Below are positions 25,256 to 33,818 of a stretch of 44,249 nt of DNA, piece by piece. This stretch comes from an uncultured Porphyromonadaceae bacterium (lineage in GTDB: Bacteria; Bacteroidota; Bacteroidia; Bacteroidales; UBA11471). The stretch lies in the NCBI GenBank assembly GCA_900542765.1, contig UQOX01000022.1, forward strand, positions 1 to 44,249, given 5' to 3'. Position 1 is the stretch's first letter; every line of letters starts with the position of its first letter. A program made the translations under genes and the position numbers. The notes beneath the pieces are model-generated. The model was not told the origin of the DNA and made no database searches. It saw only the letters and a list, made by a program, of their open reading frames with translations.

Positions 25256-26254
25256 TTAACGTTTCACCTCATTTTCGAGCGGATGCCCCGCCTCGAAATC
25301 GGCCACATTCTGCAACGTGGTCTCGGCGATATTGTGCACAGCTTCCCGCGTAAAGAAAGCCTGATGGGAGGTAACTATCACGTTGTTGAACGAAAGCAGG
25401 CGTGCCAGCACATCGTCATCGATAATACGGTCGGACTTGTCCTCATAGAAATAGCCGCTCTCCTCTTCATACACATCGAGACCGGCATACCCCACCTTCT
25501 TGCTCTTCAAACCGTTGATAAGGGCGTGGGTATGAATGAGTTTTCCACGGCCAGTATTGATGAGCATCACGCCTTGTTTCATCTTGGCAATAGCCTCATC
25601 GTTGATGATGTAACGGGTGGCGTCGGTCAGGGGGCAGTGCAGGGAAATGATGTCGGAGTTGCGATAAAGCTCATCGAGCGTGGTGTATTCGACATGATAA
25701 GCTGCGGCAAACTCCTTGTCGGGATAGAGGTCATAGGCCAGTATGCGCATGCCAAAGCCGCTCAACAGCTGTATCAACACCTTGGCAATCTTACCGGTAC
25801 CGATAATGCCGATGGTCTTCTCGTGCATGTCAAAGCCCATGAGACCTTGCAGCGAGAAATTCCCGTCGCGGGTGCGCCATGTAGCCCGGGGAATGCGGCG
25901 ATTGAGGGCCAGCATCAGAGCCAAGGTGTACTCCGCCACGGCATAGGGAGAGTAAGCCGGCACCCTGACAACCGGCAAGCGACCCTCGGCAGCAGCCAAG
26001 TCGACATTGTTATATCCGGCGCAACGCAGCGCCAGCAACTTGACTCCGTTCTCGACCAGGGCGTCGATGACTTCGGCATCGGCCACATCGTTGACAAAGA
26101 TGCACACGGCATCGAACCCCCGGGTCAACATCACATTGTTGGGGTTGAGATGTCCCTTGAAATAGACAATCTCGAAACCGAAACGCTCGTTCATTTTGTT
26201 GAAAGAGTCTTCATCATAAGGTTTCGTGTCGAAAAAGGCAATTCTGAATGACAT
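25256..26254 (-). CDS. ldhA: D-lactate dehydrogenase (2-hydroxyacid dehydrogenase family)
   Basis: Reduces pyruvate to D-lactate with NADH. The 332-residue protein has the Rossmann NAD loop GIIGTGKIAKV with acidic YDLYPD after it. The active-site set is the Arg in LINTGRGKLI, the Glu of VYEEES and the His of VTSHQAFFT. The LRCAGYNNVD segment and the long SGYFYEDKSD insertion are typical of fermentative LdhA rather than of glycerate or phosphoglycerate dehydrogenases. The ATG at 26254 (MSFRIAFF) is chosen; an upstream extension to 26305 has no family similarity and overlaps a possible -7 box. It is the first gene of an operon with the NhaC antiporter. Confidence 0.92.
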   Translation of the reverse strand: MSFRIAFFDTKPYDEDSFNKMNERFGFEIVYFKGHLNPNNVMLTRGFDAVCIFVNDVADAEVIDALVENGVKLLALRCAGYNNVDLAAAEGRLPVVRVPAYSPYAVAEYTLALMLALNRRIPRATWRTRDGNFSLQGLMGFDMHEKTIGIIGTGKIAKVLIQLLSGFGMRILAYDLYPDKEFAAAYHVEYTTLDELYRNSDIISLHCPLTDATRYIINDEAIAKMKQGVMLINTGRGKLIHTHALINGLKSKKVGYAGLDVYEEESGYFYEDKSDRIIDDDVLARLLSFNNVIVTSHQAFFTREAVHNIAETTLQNVADFEAGHPLENEVKR

Positions 26255-26294
26255 AGCAATACAATTTTGAGGGTTACAGGCATGATACCGGCGG

Positions 26295-26302
26295 TAAAGA
26301 TA
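26295..26302 (-). promoter_or_regulatory. Possible -7 box of the ldhA-nhaC operon
   Basis: TATCTTTA on the reverse strand differs from TAnnTTTG in its last base; 40 bp before the start codon, with no clear -33 element. Confidence 0.35.
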
Positions 26303-26378
26303 CACTTTTTTCTCCCGAGCACCCGCTTCCGGCCGCTTATTTTTTAAGAAGCACAGGAAGGTAAAACACGAGATTTTT

Positions 26379-26386
26379 TATCTTTG
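26379..26386 (+). promoter_or_regulatory. -7 promoter box of the pectinesterase-like gene
   Basis: TATCTTTG matches the consensus, 36 bp before the ATG at 26423; no -33 TTG at the usual distance. Confidence 0.55.
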
Positions 26387-26422
26387 CACATCAGCCTTAT
26401 CTTCCTACTCAACGAAACGACC

Positions 26423-28006
26423 ATGAAAAAAGTTCTTTTACCTCTACTCTTGTTGCTTTGCGGACAGGTGGGCGCCATGCCGCAACCCGCCGAGGCAACG
26501 ACGTCAGCGGGGAAATCCCACCCGCAAAAAACCGCTACGGCGCCGGCCATGCAGTTCACCCCGGGAAACAAGACCGCCGAGGTACCGCCCGACACCCATC
26601 TGACCATCGAATTTGCGAGTCCCGTGCGACTCAACAACCGAGGCATGATACGCATCTTTGATGCCGAGACGGGAGAACGGGTCGACTCGCTCGACTTGTC
26701 AATTCCCGCCGGACCTTCCCAGCCCGACATGATACGCAAACAGAAAGCCACCTACACCACGGTTCCTTATGATTATGACTCGCACGGGAAACGCATCACC
26801 AATGCCAATACCCGCCCCGGAACCCCATCGGGCACGGCCGTTCGCGACACGACAGGGCCGTACCAGCTGACCATCATCGGCGGCTTCTCCGACGGATTCC
26901 GCTTCTACCCCGTCATCGTCGACGGCAATCGGGCCACCATCTACCCGCACAACAACTTGCTCGAATACGGCAAAAGCTACTACGTCACCATCGACAAAGA
27001 GGTATTCGACCTCTCCTCGGGCGAATTTCCCGGCATCTACGATACGCGAACGTGGCGGTTCTCGACCCGTCGCCATGCCCCCGAAGCCGGCCGACGGCTC
27101 CTCACGGTGAGCCCCGACGGCAGCGGTGACTTCTGCACCGTGCAGGGAGCCATGGATTTCATACCCGATTTCAGTTCCGAGAAATGGGAAGTATTCATCG
27201 CCGACGGCGACTATGAGGAGCTGGTCTATTTCCGCAACAAACAAAACGTGCACCTGCGGGGCGAAAGCCGCGACGGCGTGCTCATACACTATGCCAACAA
27301 CGAGACCTTCAACCCCCACCCCCTCAATGTGAAGACCAACGAATGGCCGGGCACCTTCCCCTCGCGCCGCGCCGCCTTTGCCGCCGACAACTGCTACGAC
27401 ATGCGGTTTGAAAACATGACCATACAGACCGACTTGCAGGGTCAGGCCGAAGGGCTCCTGCTCATGGGAGCCCGCAACTACTTGCGCAACGTGCGGGTAG
27501 TGGGGTCGGGCGACGCCCTGCAAGTCAACGGCCCGGTCTATCTCGAACGCTGCATCGTCGACGGCGGCGGCGACATGGTGCTGGGCCGCGGCCCCGCCTT
27601 CTTCAAGGAGTGTACGCTGCAAGGCCCCGGCCCCTTCATGTGGATACGCAACACCGAGGCCAACCACGGCAACATCTTCGTCGACTGCCACTTCATCGGT
27701 TCGCACCCGCGCTCCGTCCTCGCCCGCTCGCCGCTCAACAAGCAACCCGACGGATACCCCTATGCCGAAGCCGTGTTGATAAACTGCACCCTCGAAAACA
27801 TCGCACCCGAAGGGTGGGGCGAGATAGAAGGCTCAGCCCATCATGTGCGCTTCTATGAATACGACAGCCGCGACAAGGCCGGCAATCCCGTCGACGTGAG
27901 CCGCCGCCACCCGCGTTCGCGCCAACTGACGTGGCCGGCCGACTCGGCCCTCATCGAGATGTACCGCACCCCCGCCCGCATACTCGACTGGGAGCCGGTG
28001 TGGTAA
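26423..28006 (+). CDS. Divergent pectinesterase-like (CE8) exported protein
   Basis: A 527-residue exported protein: signal peptide (1-21), an SbsA-type Ig domain (about 45-220) and a CE8-type beta-helix (about 225-527) opening with VSPDGSGDFCTVQGAMD. The catalytic positions are partly kept. D364 in GSGDALQV stands where QDT is expected, D384 in GGGDMVLG replaces GxVDxIxG, and R435 lies in LARSP where canonical enzymes have GRPW; the Trp is absent. Activity is therefore possible but the substrate may differ from methylated homogalacturonan. The gene is alone, with its own promoter box and a terminator, 17 kb from the main pectin operon. The ATG at 26423 is preferred over the longer frame, which begins inside the promoter region. 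Confidence 0.82.
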   Translation: MKKVLLPLLLLLCGQVGAMPQPAEATTSAGKSHPQKTATAPAMQFTPGNKTAEVPPDTHLTIEFASPVRLNNRGMIRIFDAETGERVDSLDLSIPAGPSQPDMIRKQKATYTTVPYDYDSHGKRITNANTRPGTPSGTAVRDTTGPYQLTIIGGFSDGFRFYPVIVDGNRATIYPHNNLLEYGKSYYVTIDKEVFDLSSGEFPGIYDTRTWRFSTRRHAPEAGRRLLTVSPDGSGDFCTVQGAMDFIPDFSSEKWEVFIADGDYEELVYFRNKQNVHLRGESRDGVLIHYANNETFNPHPLNVKTNEWPGTFPSRRAAFAADNCYDMRFENMTIQTDLQGQAEGLLLMGARNYLRNVRVVGSGDALQVNGPVYLERCIVDGGGDMVLGRGPAFFKECTLQGPGPFMWIRNTEANHGNIFVDCHFIGSHPRSVLARSPLNKQPDGYPYAEAVLINCTLENIAPEGWGEIEGSAHHVRFYEYDSRDKAGNPVDVSRRHPRSRQLTWPADSALIEMYRTPARILDWEPVW

Positions 28007-28066
28007 CACCATGCCCGTCACAGGAAGCCCCACCTTCCTACCGAAAGGCCGAAGCACAAACGATAA

Positions 28067-28101
28067 AAAAAGCGAGAGCCCCGATGGGGACTCTCGCTTT
28101 T
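28067..28101. terminator. Bidirectional terminator between the pectinesterase-like gene and dnaK
   Basis: Stem AAAAGCGAGAG/CTCTCGCTTTT continued by CCCC/GGGG with one bulged base; A-run and T-run on the two sides. Confidence 0.88.
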
Positions 28102-28125
28102 CAATGTATGCGATGTATTATCGTC

Positions 28126-30036
28126 TTATTTCACTTCCTCGAAGTCGACATCGGTCACACCGCCGTCGCCTTTGTTCGAAGCGTTGCCTCCGGCCTGTGC
28201 ATTGCCTGCGTTCTGGGCGCCGGCCTGTTGCTGACCTTGTGCATTGTAGAGGTCTTGGGCGGCCGACTGCAAAGCGTTGTTCAACTCGGCCATGGCACTG
28301 TCGATGGCGGCAATGTCCTGAGCCTTGTGAGCCTCTTTCAGTTTGTTGAGAGCCGTCTCGATGGTAGCCTTCTTGTCGGCCGGGAATTTATCGCCGAGGT
28401 CTTTGAGCTGTTTCTCGGTTTGGAAAATCATCGAATCGGCCTGGTTAATCTTGTCGATACGCTCTTTTTCCTTCTTGTCGGCTTCGGCATTGGCTTCGGC
28501 TTCGGCTTTCATGCGTTTGATTTCTTCGTCGCTCAATCCGCTCGAAGCCTCGATGCGAATGCTTTGTTCCTTGCCTGTGCCCTTATCTTTCGACGATACG
28601 GTGAGGATACCGTTGGCATCGATATCGAAGGTGACTTCGATTTGAGGCACTCCACGGGGAGCGGCAGGTATACCATCGAGGTGGAAACGGCCGATGGTCT
28701 TGTTGTCCTTGGCCATGGAACGTTCGCCTTGGAGGACGTGTATCTCGACCGAAGGCTGGTTGTCGACAGCCGTCGAGAAGACTTCGGACTTGCGGGTAGG
28801 AATGGTGGTGTTGGCCTCGATAAGTTTGGTCATCACACCGCCGAGGGTTTCGATACCCAGCGAAAGCGGGGTGACATCGAGCAGCAGCACGTCTTTGACA
28901 TCGCCGGTGAGCACACCGCCCTGAATGGCAGCACCTACGGCTACGACCTCATCGGGGTTGACGCCTTTGGACGGTGTCTTGCCGAAGAATTTCTCGACAA
29001 CGGCCTGCACGGCGGGGATACGGGTCGAACCACCGACGAGAATGACTTCGTCGATATCCGAAGCCGAGAGTCCGGCGTCTTTCAATGCCTGACGGCACGG
29101 CTCGATGGTAGCCTGAATCAGCTTGTCGCAGAGTTGCTCAAATTTGGCACGGGTAAGCGTCTTTACCAAGTGTTTGGGCACACCGTTTACGGGCATGATA
29201 TAAGGCAGGTTGATTTCGGCCGTCGTGGAGCTCGACAATTCGATTTTGGCTTTTTCGGCAGCCTCTTTCAGACGTTGCAGAGCCATGGGGTCTTGACGCA
29301 GGTCGACACCTTCCTCGGCCTTGAACTCGTCGGCCAGCCAGTCGATGATTACGTGGTCGAAGTCATCACCACCCAGGTGAGTATCACCGTTGGTCGATTT
29401 CACTTCAAACACACCGTCGCCCAATTCGAGGATAGAGATATCGAACGTACCGCCACCGAGGTCGAAGACGGCAATCTTCATATCCTTGTTGGCCTTGTCG
29501 AGACCGTAGGCCAAGGCGGCAGCCGTAGGCTCGTTGATGATACGGCGCACATTGAGTCCGGCAATCTCACCGGCCTCCTTGGTGGCCTGACGTTGCGAGT
29601 CGTTGAAGTAGGCAGGTACCGTGATGACGGCTTCGGTCACTTCCTGTCCCAAATAGTCTTCGGCGGTTTTTTTCATCTTTTGCAGAATCATGGCCGAGAT
29701 TTCCTGGGGCGAATAGAGACGTCCGTCGATGTCGATACGCGGCATATTGTTATCGCTGCGCACTACTTTATAGGGCACGCGGGCGATTTCGTTTTGTACC
29801 TGGTCGTAATTTTCTCCCATGAAACGTTTGATAGAGAAAATCGTGCGGGTAGGGTTGGTGATAGCCTGACGTTTGGCGGGGTCGCCCACTTTACGTTCGC
29901 CACCATCTACGAATGCAACAATCGAAGGAGTTGTTCTGCGGCCTTCGCTGTTTGCTATGACAACCGGGTCGTTGCCTTCCATAACGGCAACACAAGAGTT
30001 AGTTGTTCCCAAGTCGATTCCAATGATTTTTCCCAT
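28126..30036 (-). CDS. dnaK: Molecular chaperone DnaK (Hsp70)
   Basis: ATP-dependent folding chaperone, cytosolic. The 636-residue protein opens with [16 protein letters not shown]. It carries the phosphate-2 motif [13 protein letters not shown], the adenosine motif [14 protein letters not shown], the [11 protein letters not shown] interdomain/substrate-domain start, and a Gly/Gln/Ala-rich tail ending [10 protein letters not shown]. It is full length. Neither grpE nor dnaJ is adjacent, and no CIRCE element is visible upstream. The 340-bp region upstream has a long AT-rich stretch and repeats described separately. A terminator lies just after the stop. Confidence 0.98.
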   Translation of the reverse strand: MGKIIGIDLGTTNSCVAVMEGNDPVVIANSEGRRTTPSIVAFVDGGERKVGDPAKRQAITNPTRTIFSIKRFMGENYDQVQNEIARVPYKVVRSDNNMPRIDIDGRLYSPQEISAMILQKMKKTAEDYLGQEVTEAVITVPAYFNDSQRQATKEAGEIAGLNVRRIINEPTAAALAYGLDKANKDMKIAVFDLGGGTFDISILELGDGVFEVKSTNGDTHLGGDDFDHVIIDWLADEFKAEEGVDLRQDPMALQRLKEAAEKAKIELSSSTTAEINLPYIMPVNGVPKHLVKTLTRAKFEQLCDKLIQATIEPCRQALKDAGLSASDIDEVILVGGSTRIPAVQAVVEKFFGKTPSKGVNPDEVVAVGAAIQGGVLTGDVKDVLLLDVTPLSLGIETLGGVMTKLIEANTTIPTRKSEVFSTAVDNQPSVEIHVLQGERSMAKDNKTIGRFHLDGIPAAPRGVPQIEVTFDIDANGILTVSSKDKGTGKEQSIRIEASSGLSDEEIKRMKAEAEANAEADKKEKERIDKINQADSMIFQTEKQLKDLGDKFPADKKATIETALNKLKEAHKAQDIAAIDSAMAELNNALQSAAQDLYNAQGQQQAGAQNAGNAQAGGNASNKGDGGVTDVDFEEVK

Positions 30037-30149
30037 TTTATTCTAAGTTTTTATTGTTTATAATCGGTTTTTTCTGCGGGAGCAGGCAGCCTGCTTCCCG
30101 GTCTTGGTTCTCGGTGAGTGCCCTGTGAAGAAGCCGCCCGGCGAACCGC

Positions 30150-30166
30150 GACACTACGGGAGTGTC
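30150..30166. repeat. Small inverted repeat in the dnaK leader region
   Basis: GACACT and AGTGTC arms around a 5-bp spacer, about 115 bp before the dnaK start. It is not the CIRCE sequence. It may be an RNA hairpin in the dnaK leader. Confidence 0.3.
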
Positions 30167-30241
30167 AAACCCCGTGCCAAAGCACCTTGATGCGCAGTTT
30201 TTTATTTTTTTGGCAGGCCGACAGCATTTTTTTGCCCAATC

Positions 30242-30271
30242 TTTGTCAGTAAATGCTGCCGATTTGTCAGT
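30242..30271. repeat. Tandem 9-bp direct repeat upstream of dnaK
   Basis: TTTGTCAGT occurs at 30242-30250 and 30263-30271, 21 bp apart (two helical turns), in the 340-bp gap between dnaK and the divergent epimerase operon. A CAGCATTT/AAATGCTG inverted repeat overlaps it. No canonical dnaK promoter was found in this gap. Confidence 0.4.
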
Positions 30272-30382
30272 CGCTCTCCCCGTGCGTGGACATTGGCTCA
30301 GGAGAAAAGCCTCCCCGGGAAAAGAGTCGTGGCAATAGACGTTCTTTTTTGGAGAAAAGATGTGGAGTTCAATATATTTTTT

Positions 30383-30390
30383 TATCTTTG
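30383..30390 (+). promoter_or_regulatory. -7 promoter box of the methylmalonyl-CoA operon
   Basis: TATCTTTG matches the consensus; the transcript should begin near 30397, about 72 nt before the epimerase ATG. The -33 position reads ATG rather than TTG. Confidence 0.65.
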
Positions 30391-30402
30391 CCACGAGATT
30401 AT

Positions 30403-30438
30403 ATGAACCTACTCCGCGTTTATGTTTCGTGTCGATGA
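30403..30438 (+). CDS. Possible 11-residue leader peptide
   Basis: A short frame, MNLLRVYVSCR then TGA, starts about six bases after the predicted transcript start and runs through the 5' arm of the leader hairpin. Translation would affect folding of that hairpin. There is no run of a single amino acid that would name an attenuation signal. It may be chance. Confidence 0.22.
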   Translation: MNLLRVYVSCR

Positions 30439-30463
30439 GACTGGGGCGGAGTTTTAATTTTTT
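30411..30463 (+). promoter_or_regulatory. Terminator-like hairpin in the leader of the methylmalonyl-CoA operon
   Basis: ACTCCGC (30411-30417) pairs with GCGGAGT (30446-30452), with an inner GTTTC/GAGAC helix, and is followed by TTTTAATTTTTT ending just before the epimerase ATG. This has the shape of an attenuator or a leader-stabilising hairpin. Confidence 0.45.
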
Positions 30464-30468
30464 ATACT

Positions 30469-30882
30469 ATGAAACTTTCTCATATCGAACATCTGGGCAT
30501 TGCCGTAAAAAGCATCGCCGACTCTCTCCCTTACTATGAGAACATACTGGGACTGAAATGCTACGCCATAGAAGAAGTAGCCGACCAAAAAGTAAAAACC
30601 GCCTTCTTCAAGGTGGGTGATACCAAAATCGAACTTCTCGAACCGACCTCGGAAGAGAGTACCATTGCCAAATTCATCGAAAAACGGGGCGAAGGTATCC
30701 ACCACATAGCTTTTGCCGTAGCCGATGGCGTTGCCAACGCGCTTGCCGAAGTGGCCGAAAAAGGTGTGAGACTCATCGACCAGGCTCCCCGCCGCGGTGC
30801 AGAAGGTCTCAACATCGCCTTCCTCCACCCCAAATCGACATGCAGCGTACTGACCGAGCTGTGCGAAAAACCCGAGAAATAA
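30469..30882 (+). CDS. mce: Methylmalonyl-CoA epimerase
   Basis: Interconverts (R)- and (S)-methylmalonyl-CoA so that mutase product can be decarboxylated to propionyl-CoA. The 137-residue glyoxalase/VOC-fold protein has [12 protein letters not shown] with the first metal His, [11 protein letters not shown] with the metal Glu, and [11 protein letters not shown] with the second His cluster. It is first in the operon with the methylmalonyl-CoA decarboxylase subunits, 19 bp before the carboxyltransferase gene. Its leader contains a terminator-like hairpin that may control the whole operon. Confidence 0.95.
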   Translation: MKLSHIEHLGIAVKSIADSLPYYENILGLKCYAIEEVADQKVKTAFFKVGDTKIELLEPTSEESTIAKFIEKRGEGIHHIAFAVADGVANALAEVAEKGVRLIDQAPRRGAEGLNIAFLHPKSTCSVLTELCEKPEK

Positions 30883-30901
30883 ACATTATACCGAAAAAAA
30901 T

Positions 30902-32455
30902 ATGAGTAATCAACTTGAAAAAGTAAAAGAGCTGATTGCCTTGCGCGAGCAGGCTCGACTGGGCGGCGGAGAAAAAGCTATCGCCAAACAACACGAAAAA
31001 GGTAAATACACGGCTCGCGAACGCATCGCGATGCTCCTTGACGAAGGCAGTTTTGAGGAAATCGACATGTTTGTCACCCACCGCTGCCACAACTTCGGCA
31101 TGGAAAAGAAACATTACCTGGGCGACGGCGTGGTAACCGGTAGCGGAACCATCGATGGTCGCCTTGTCTATGTTTTTGCCCAAGACTTCACCGTGAACGG
31201 CGGCTCCCTTTCCGAAACCATGGCGCAGAAGATATGCAAAGTCATGGACCTCGCCATGAAGATGGGTACGCCCTGCATCGGCATCAACGACTCGGGAGGC
31301 GCACGCATACAAGAAGGCATCAACGCCTTGGCCGGCTTTGCCGAGATTTTCCAACGCAACATTCTGGCATCGGGTGTGATACCCCAAATTTCGGGCATCT
31401 TCGGCCCCTGCGCCGGTGGCGCTGTTTACAGCCCGGCATTGACCGACTTTACGCTCATGACCAAAGGCACATCATACATGTTCCTCACCGGCCCCGCCGT
31501 GGTGAAAACCGTGACGGGCGAAGATGTGAACGCCGAACAACTGGGCGGTGCCAGCGTACATGCCGTCAAATCGGGAGTGGCCCATTTTGCCGTTGACACC
31601 GAAGAAGACGGTCTCAAACTTATCCGCAACCTGCTCAGTTTCATTCCGCAAAACAATCTCGAAGAGGCTCCCATCGTACCTTGCGACGACCCCATCGACA
31701 GGATCGAGGATTCCCTCAATGAAATTATTCCCGACTCGCCCAACAAGGCTTATGACATGTATGAAGTCATCGGCTCCATTGTAGATAATGGAGAGTTCCT
31801 CGAAGTACACCGCGATTTTGCCCGCAACCTCATAGTCGGGTTTGCCCGTTTCAACGGGCAGTCGGTAGGCATTGTCGCCAACCAGCCTTGCCAAATGGCC
31901 GGTGTTCTCGATTGCAACGCTTCGCGCAAAGGAGCCCGTTTTGTACGATTCTGCGATGCCTTTAATATTCCCATCGTTTCGCTGGTCGACGTGCCCGGCT
32001 TCCTGCCCGGAACGGGTCAAGAGTACAATGCCGTGATTTGGCACGGCGCCAAACTGCTCTATGCCTATGGCGAAGCAACAGTACCCAAAGTAACCGTTAC
32101 CCTGCGCAAATCTTACGGAGGCTCTCACATCGTAATGAGTTGCAAACAGTTGCGCGGAGATGTGAACTTCGCATGGCCTACCGCCGAAATTGCCGTGATG
32201 GGAGCCAGCGGAGCTGTCGCTGTGCTTTATGCCCGCGAAGCCAAAGAGCAAGCCGACCCGGCAGCCTACCTGGCCGAGAAAGAAGCCGAATACACCAAGC
32301 TGTTCGGCAACCCCTATAACGCCGCAAAATACGGCTATATCGACGATGTCATCGAGCCCCGGAACACCCGGTTCCGCATCTGCCGCGCATTGGCTCAGTT
32401 GCAGACCAAGAAAGTAGTCAACCCGGCCAAAAAGCATGGCAACATTCCTCTATAA
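30902..32455 (+). CDS. mmdA: Methylmalonyl-CoA decarboxylase alpha subunit (carboxyltransferase)
   Basis: Transfers CO2 from (S)-methylmalonyl-CoA to the biotin carrier, giving propionyl-CoA. The 517-residue protein has both halves of the acyl-CoA carboxyltransferase fold, with [13 protein letters not shown] and [14 protein letters not shown] in the N-terminal half and [20 protein letters not shown] then [18 protein letters not shown] in the C-terminal half. By itself it could equally be propionyl-CoA carboxylase beta. The following OadG-like, biotin-carrier and OadB-like genes make the Na+-pumping decarboxylase far more likely. It acts at the cytosolic face of the membrane complex. Confidence 0.93.
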   Translation: MSNQLEKVKELIALREQARLGGGEKAIAKQHEKGKYTARERIAMLLDEGSFEEIDMFVTHRCHNFGMEKKHYLGDGVVTGSGTIDGRLVYVFAQDFTVNGGSLSETMAQKICKVMDLAMKMGTPCIGINDSGGARIQEGINALAGFAEIFQRNILASGVIPQISGIFGPCAGGAVYSPALTDFTLMTKGTSYMFLTGPAVVKTVTGEDVNAEQLGGASVHAVKSGVAHFAVDTEEDGLKLIRNLLSFIPQNNLEEAPIVPCDDPIDRIEDSLNEIIPDSPNKAYDMYEVIGSIVDNGEFLEVHRDFARNLIVGFARFNGQSVGIVANQPCQMAGVLDCNASRKGARFVRFCDAFNIPIVSLVDVPGFLPGTGQEYNAVIWHGAKLLYAYGEATVPKVTVTLRKSYGGSHIVMSCKQLRGDVNFAWPTAEIAVMGASGAVAVLYAREAKEQADPAAYLAEKEAEYTKLFGNPYNAAKYGYIDDVIEPRNTRFRICRALAQLQTKKVVNPAKKHGNIPL

Positions 32456-32476
32456 CCTTTCTAAAATCGGAATAAG

Positions 32477-33370
32477 ATGAATATAAAGAAATTAGGATTA
32501 TTGTTGCTTGCTTGTTGTTCGGTTGCCATAGCTCCCGCCCAACTGACTTCGGCGCTGCACATCAACGAAGTGCTTACCAACAATGTAAGCAACTACGTCG
32601 ACCCGTTCGGCAACCGGGGTGCCTGGATTGAGATCTACAACAACTCGGCAGGAACGGTCGAAATGGCTGGGTGTTATATTACCAATGACCCCAACAACCC
32701 GAAGAAATACATGATTTCGAAGGGGGACCTCAAAACCAAAATCGGTCCGCGGCAGGTTGTCCTCATTTGGGCCGACGGCTTTTCTCATCACGGGACGTTC
32801 CACACCAATTTCGTACTCGACCCCACGAAAGAAAATTATATCGCATTGTATGATGCCGGCGGCAAAAACCTCATCGACGAAATACGCGTACCCGTCATGG
32901 CTGCTGACCAAAGTTTCGGTTCGCCCCGTGACGGAATGCTCGACCGCCAAATACTGGAACACCCGACGCCCGAGGCCGCAAATTACGTCGAAAATTCCAA
33001 TCCAAAAGTCGACAAGTTTGCAGAAAAAGACCCCATAGGTGTTTCCATGTCGATAACAGCCATGCTGGTCGTGTTCATAGCCCTCATCGTGTTGTACCTG
33101 TTCTTCAAGATGGTCGGCAAGACAGCTATCCGCATGAGCGCCCGCCGTGCCGTGAAAGCAGGCAGTGCCTCGACAATAGCCGAAGCCAAACAGGAGGCAG
33201 GCATATCGGGAGACGTCTTGGCCGTAATATCCATGGCCATATATGAGTACCAAGAAGCCGAGCACGACTATGAAGACACCATTCTCACCGTAAAACAAGT
33301 GAAACGTAGCTATTCACCGTGGAGTTCCAAAATCTACGGGTTGCGACAGATTCCCCAACGCAAATTATAA
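32477..33370 (+). CDS. OadG-like decarboxylase subunit fused to an exported lamin-tail domain
   Basis: A 297-residue protein with three parts. A signal peptide (1-22) precedes a lamin-tail (LTD) domain of about 130 residues (26-155), recognised by INEVLTNNVSNY, GAWIEIYNNS, CYITND and FVLDP. A transmembrane helix (about 189-212) is followed by a charged cytosolic tail. Ordinary OadG/MmdD subunits are about 80-120 residues: one helix plus a tail that holds the complex together. The C-terminal third matches that; the LTD is extra and should face the periplasm. The gene sits between carboxyltransferase and biotin carrier, exactly where the gamma/delta subunit is expected. The role of the LTD is unknown; binding envelope components is a possibility. 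Confidence 0.85.
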   Translation: MNIKKLGLLLLACCSVAIAPAQLTSALHINEVLTNNVSNYVDPFGNRGAWIEIYNNSAGTVEMAGCYITNDPNNPKKYMISKGDLKTKIGPRQVVLIWADGFSHHGTFHTNFVLDPTKENYIALYDAGGKNLIDEIRVPVMAADQSFGSPRDGMLDRQILEHPTPEAANYVENSNPKVDKFAEKDPIGVSMSITAMLVVFIALIVLYLFFKMVGKTAIRMSARRAVKAGSASTIAEAKQEAGISGDVLAVISMAIYEYQEAEHDYEDTILTVKQVKRSYSPWSSKIYGLRQIPQRKL

Positions 33371-33381
33371 AACACAGTACT

Positions 33382-33813
33382 ATGAAAGAGTTTAAATATA
33401 AAATCAACGGAACCCCCTATACCGTCAACATCAACCGCATCGAAGAAAACATCGCTACGGTCGAGGTGAATGGCACACCTTATCAGGTGGAACTTGACAA
33501 ACCGGCCAAGAAACAAATCAAACCGCTTACCCGTCCCCAGTCGGCACCACTTACGGCGGCCGGCGAGCCGGTCATATCCCGGCCCGCAATTTCCACGATG
33601 TCGGGAGCCGTGCGTTCTCCGCTGCCGGGAGTTATTCTCGAAGTGTGCGTGAATGTAGGAGACACCGTGAAAACCGGACAGAAAGTGGCAGTCCTCGAAG
33701 CCATGAAGATGGAAAACGTGATTCCTGCCACACACGACGGCAAGGTTACAGCAATAAAAGTTAATAAAGGCGATTCGATACTTGAAGGAGCCGAAATCGT
33801 CATTATCGGATAA
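33382..33813 (+). CDS. mmdC: Biotin carboxyl carrier subunit of methylmalonyl-CoA decarboxylase
   Basis: Carries CO2 on biotin from the carboxyltransferase to the membrane subunit. The 143-residue protein ends in a biotinyl domain (about 74-143) with the biotinylation motif EAMKMENV, Lys109 being the attachment site. A small N-terminal domain (KYKINGTPYTVNINRI) and a Pro/Ala-rich flexible linker (41-75) precede it, as usual for this family. The ATG at 33382 is used; the longer frame would overlap the previous gene. The membrane subunit starts 5 bp after the stop. Confidence 0.94.
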   Translation: MKEFKYKINGTPYTVNINRIEENIATVEVNGTPYQVELDKPAKKQIKPLTRPQSAPLTAAGEPVISRPAISTMSGAVRSPLPGVILEVCVNVGDTVKTGQKVAVLEAMKMENVIPATHDGKVTAIKVNKGDSILEGAEIVIIG

Positions 33814-33818
33814 GGCTT

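Noticed and set aside
27931..30063. 710-residue open frame antisense to dnaK on the plus strand
   Set aside because: It mirrors the codons of a certain dnaK gene, has no recognisable domain, and long antisense frames over dnaK are a known artefact.
30150..30166. CIRCE operator for HrcA upstream of dnaK
   Set aside because: The inverted repeat is GACACT-N5-AGTGTC and does not match the TTAGCACTC-N9-GAGTGCTAA consensus.
30038..30394. 118-residue minus-strand frame directly upstream of dnaK
   Set aside because: Cys/Lys-rich with no domain, in the intergenic regulatory region; ends two bases before the dnaK start, but lacks a promoter and coding character.
30902..32455. Propionyl-CoA carboxylase beta subunit
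   Set aside because: The sequence alone allows it, but no biotin carboxylase gene is present and OadG-, carrier- and OadB-like genes follow, which defines the decarboxylase pump.
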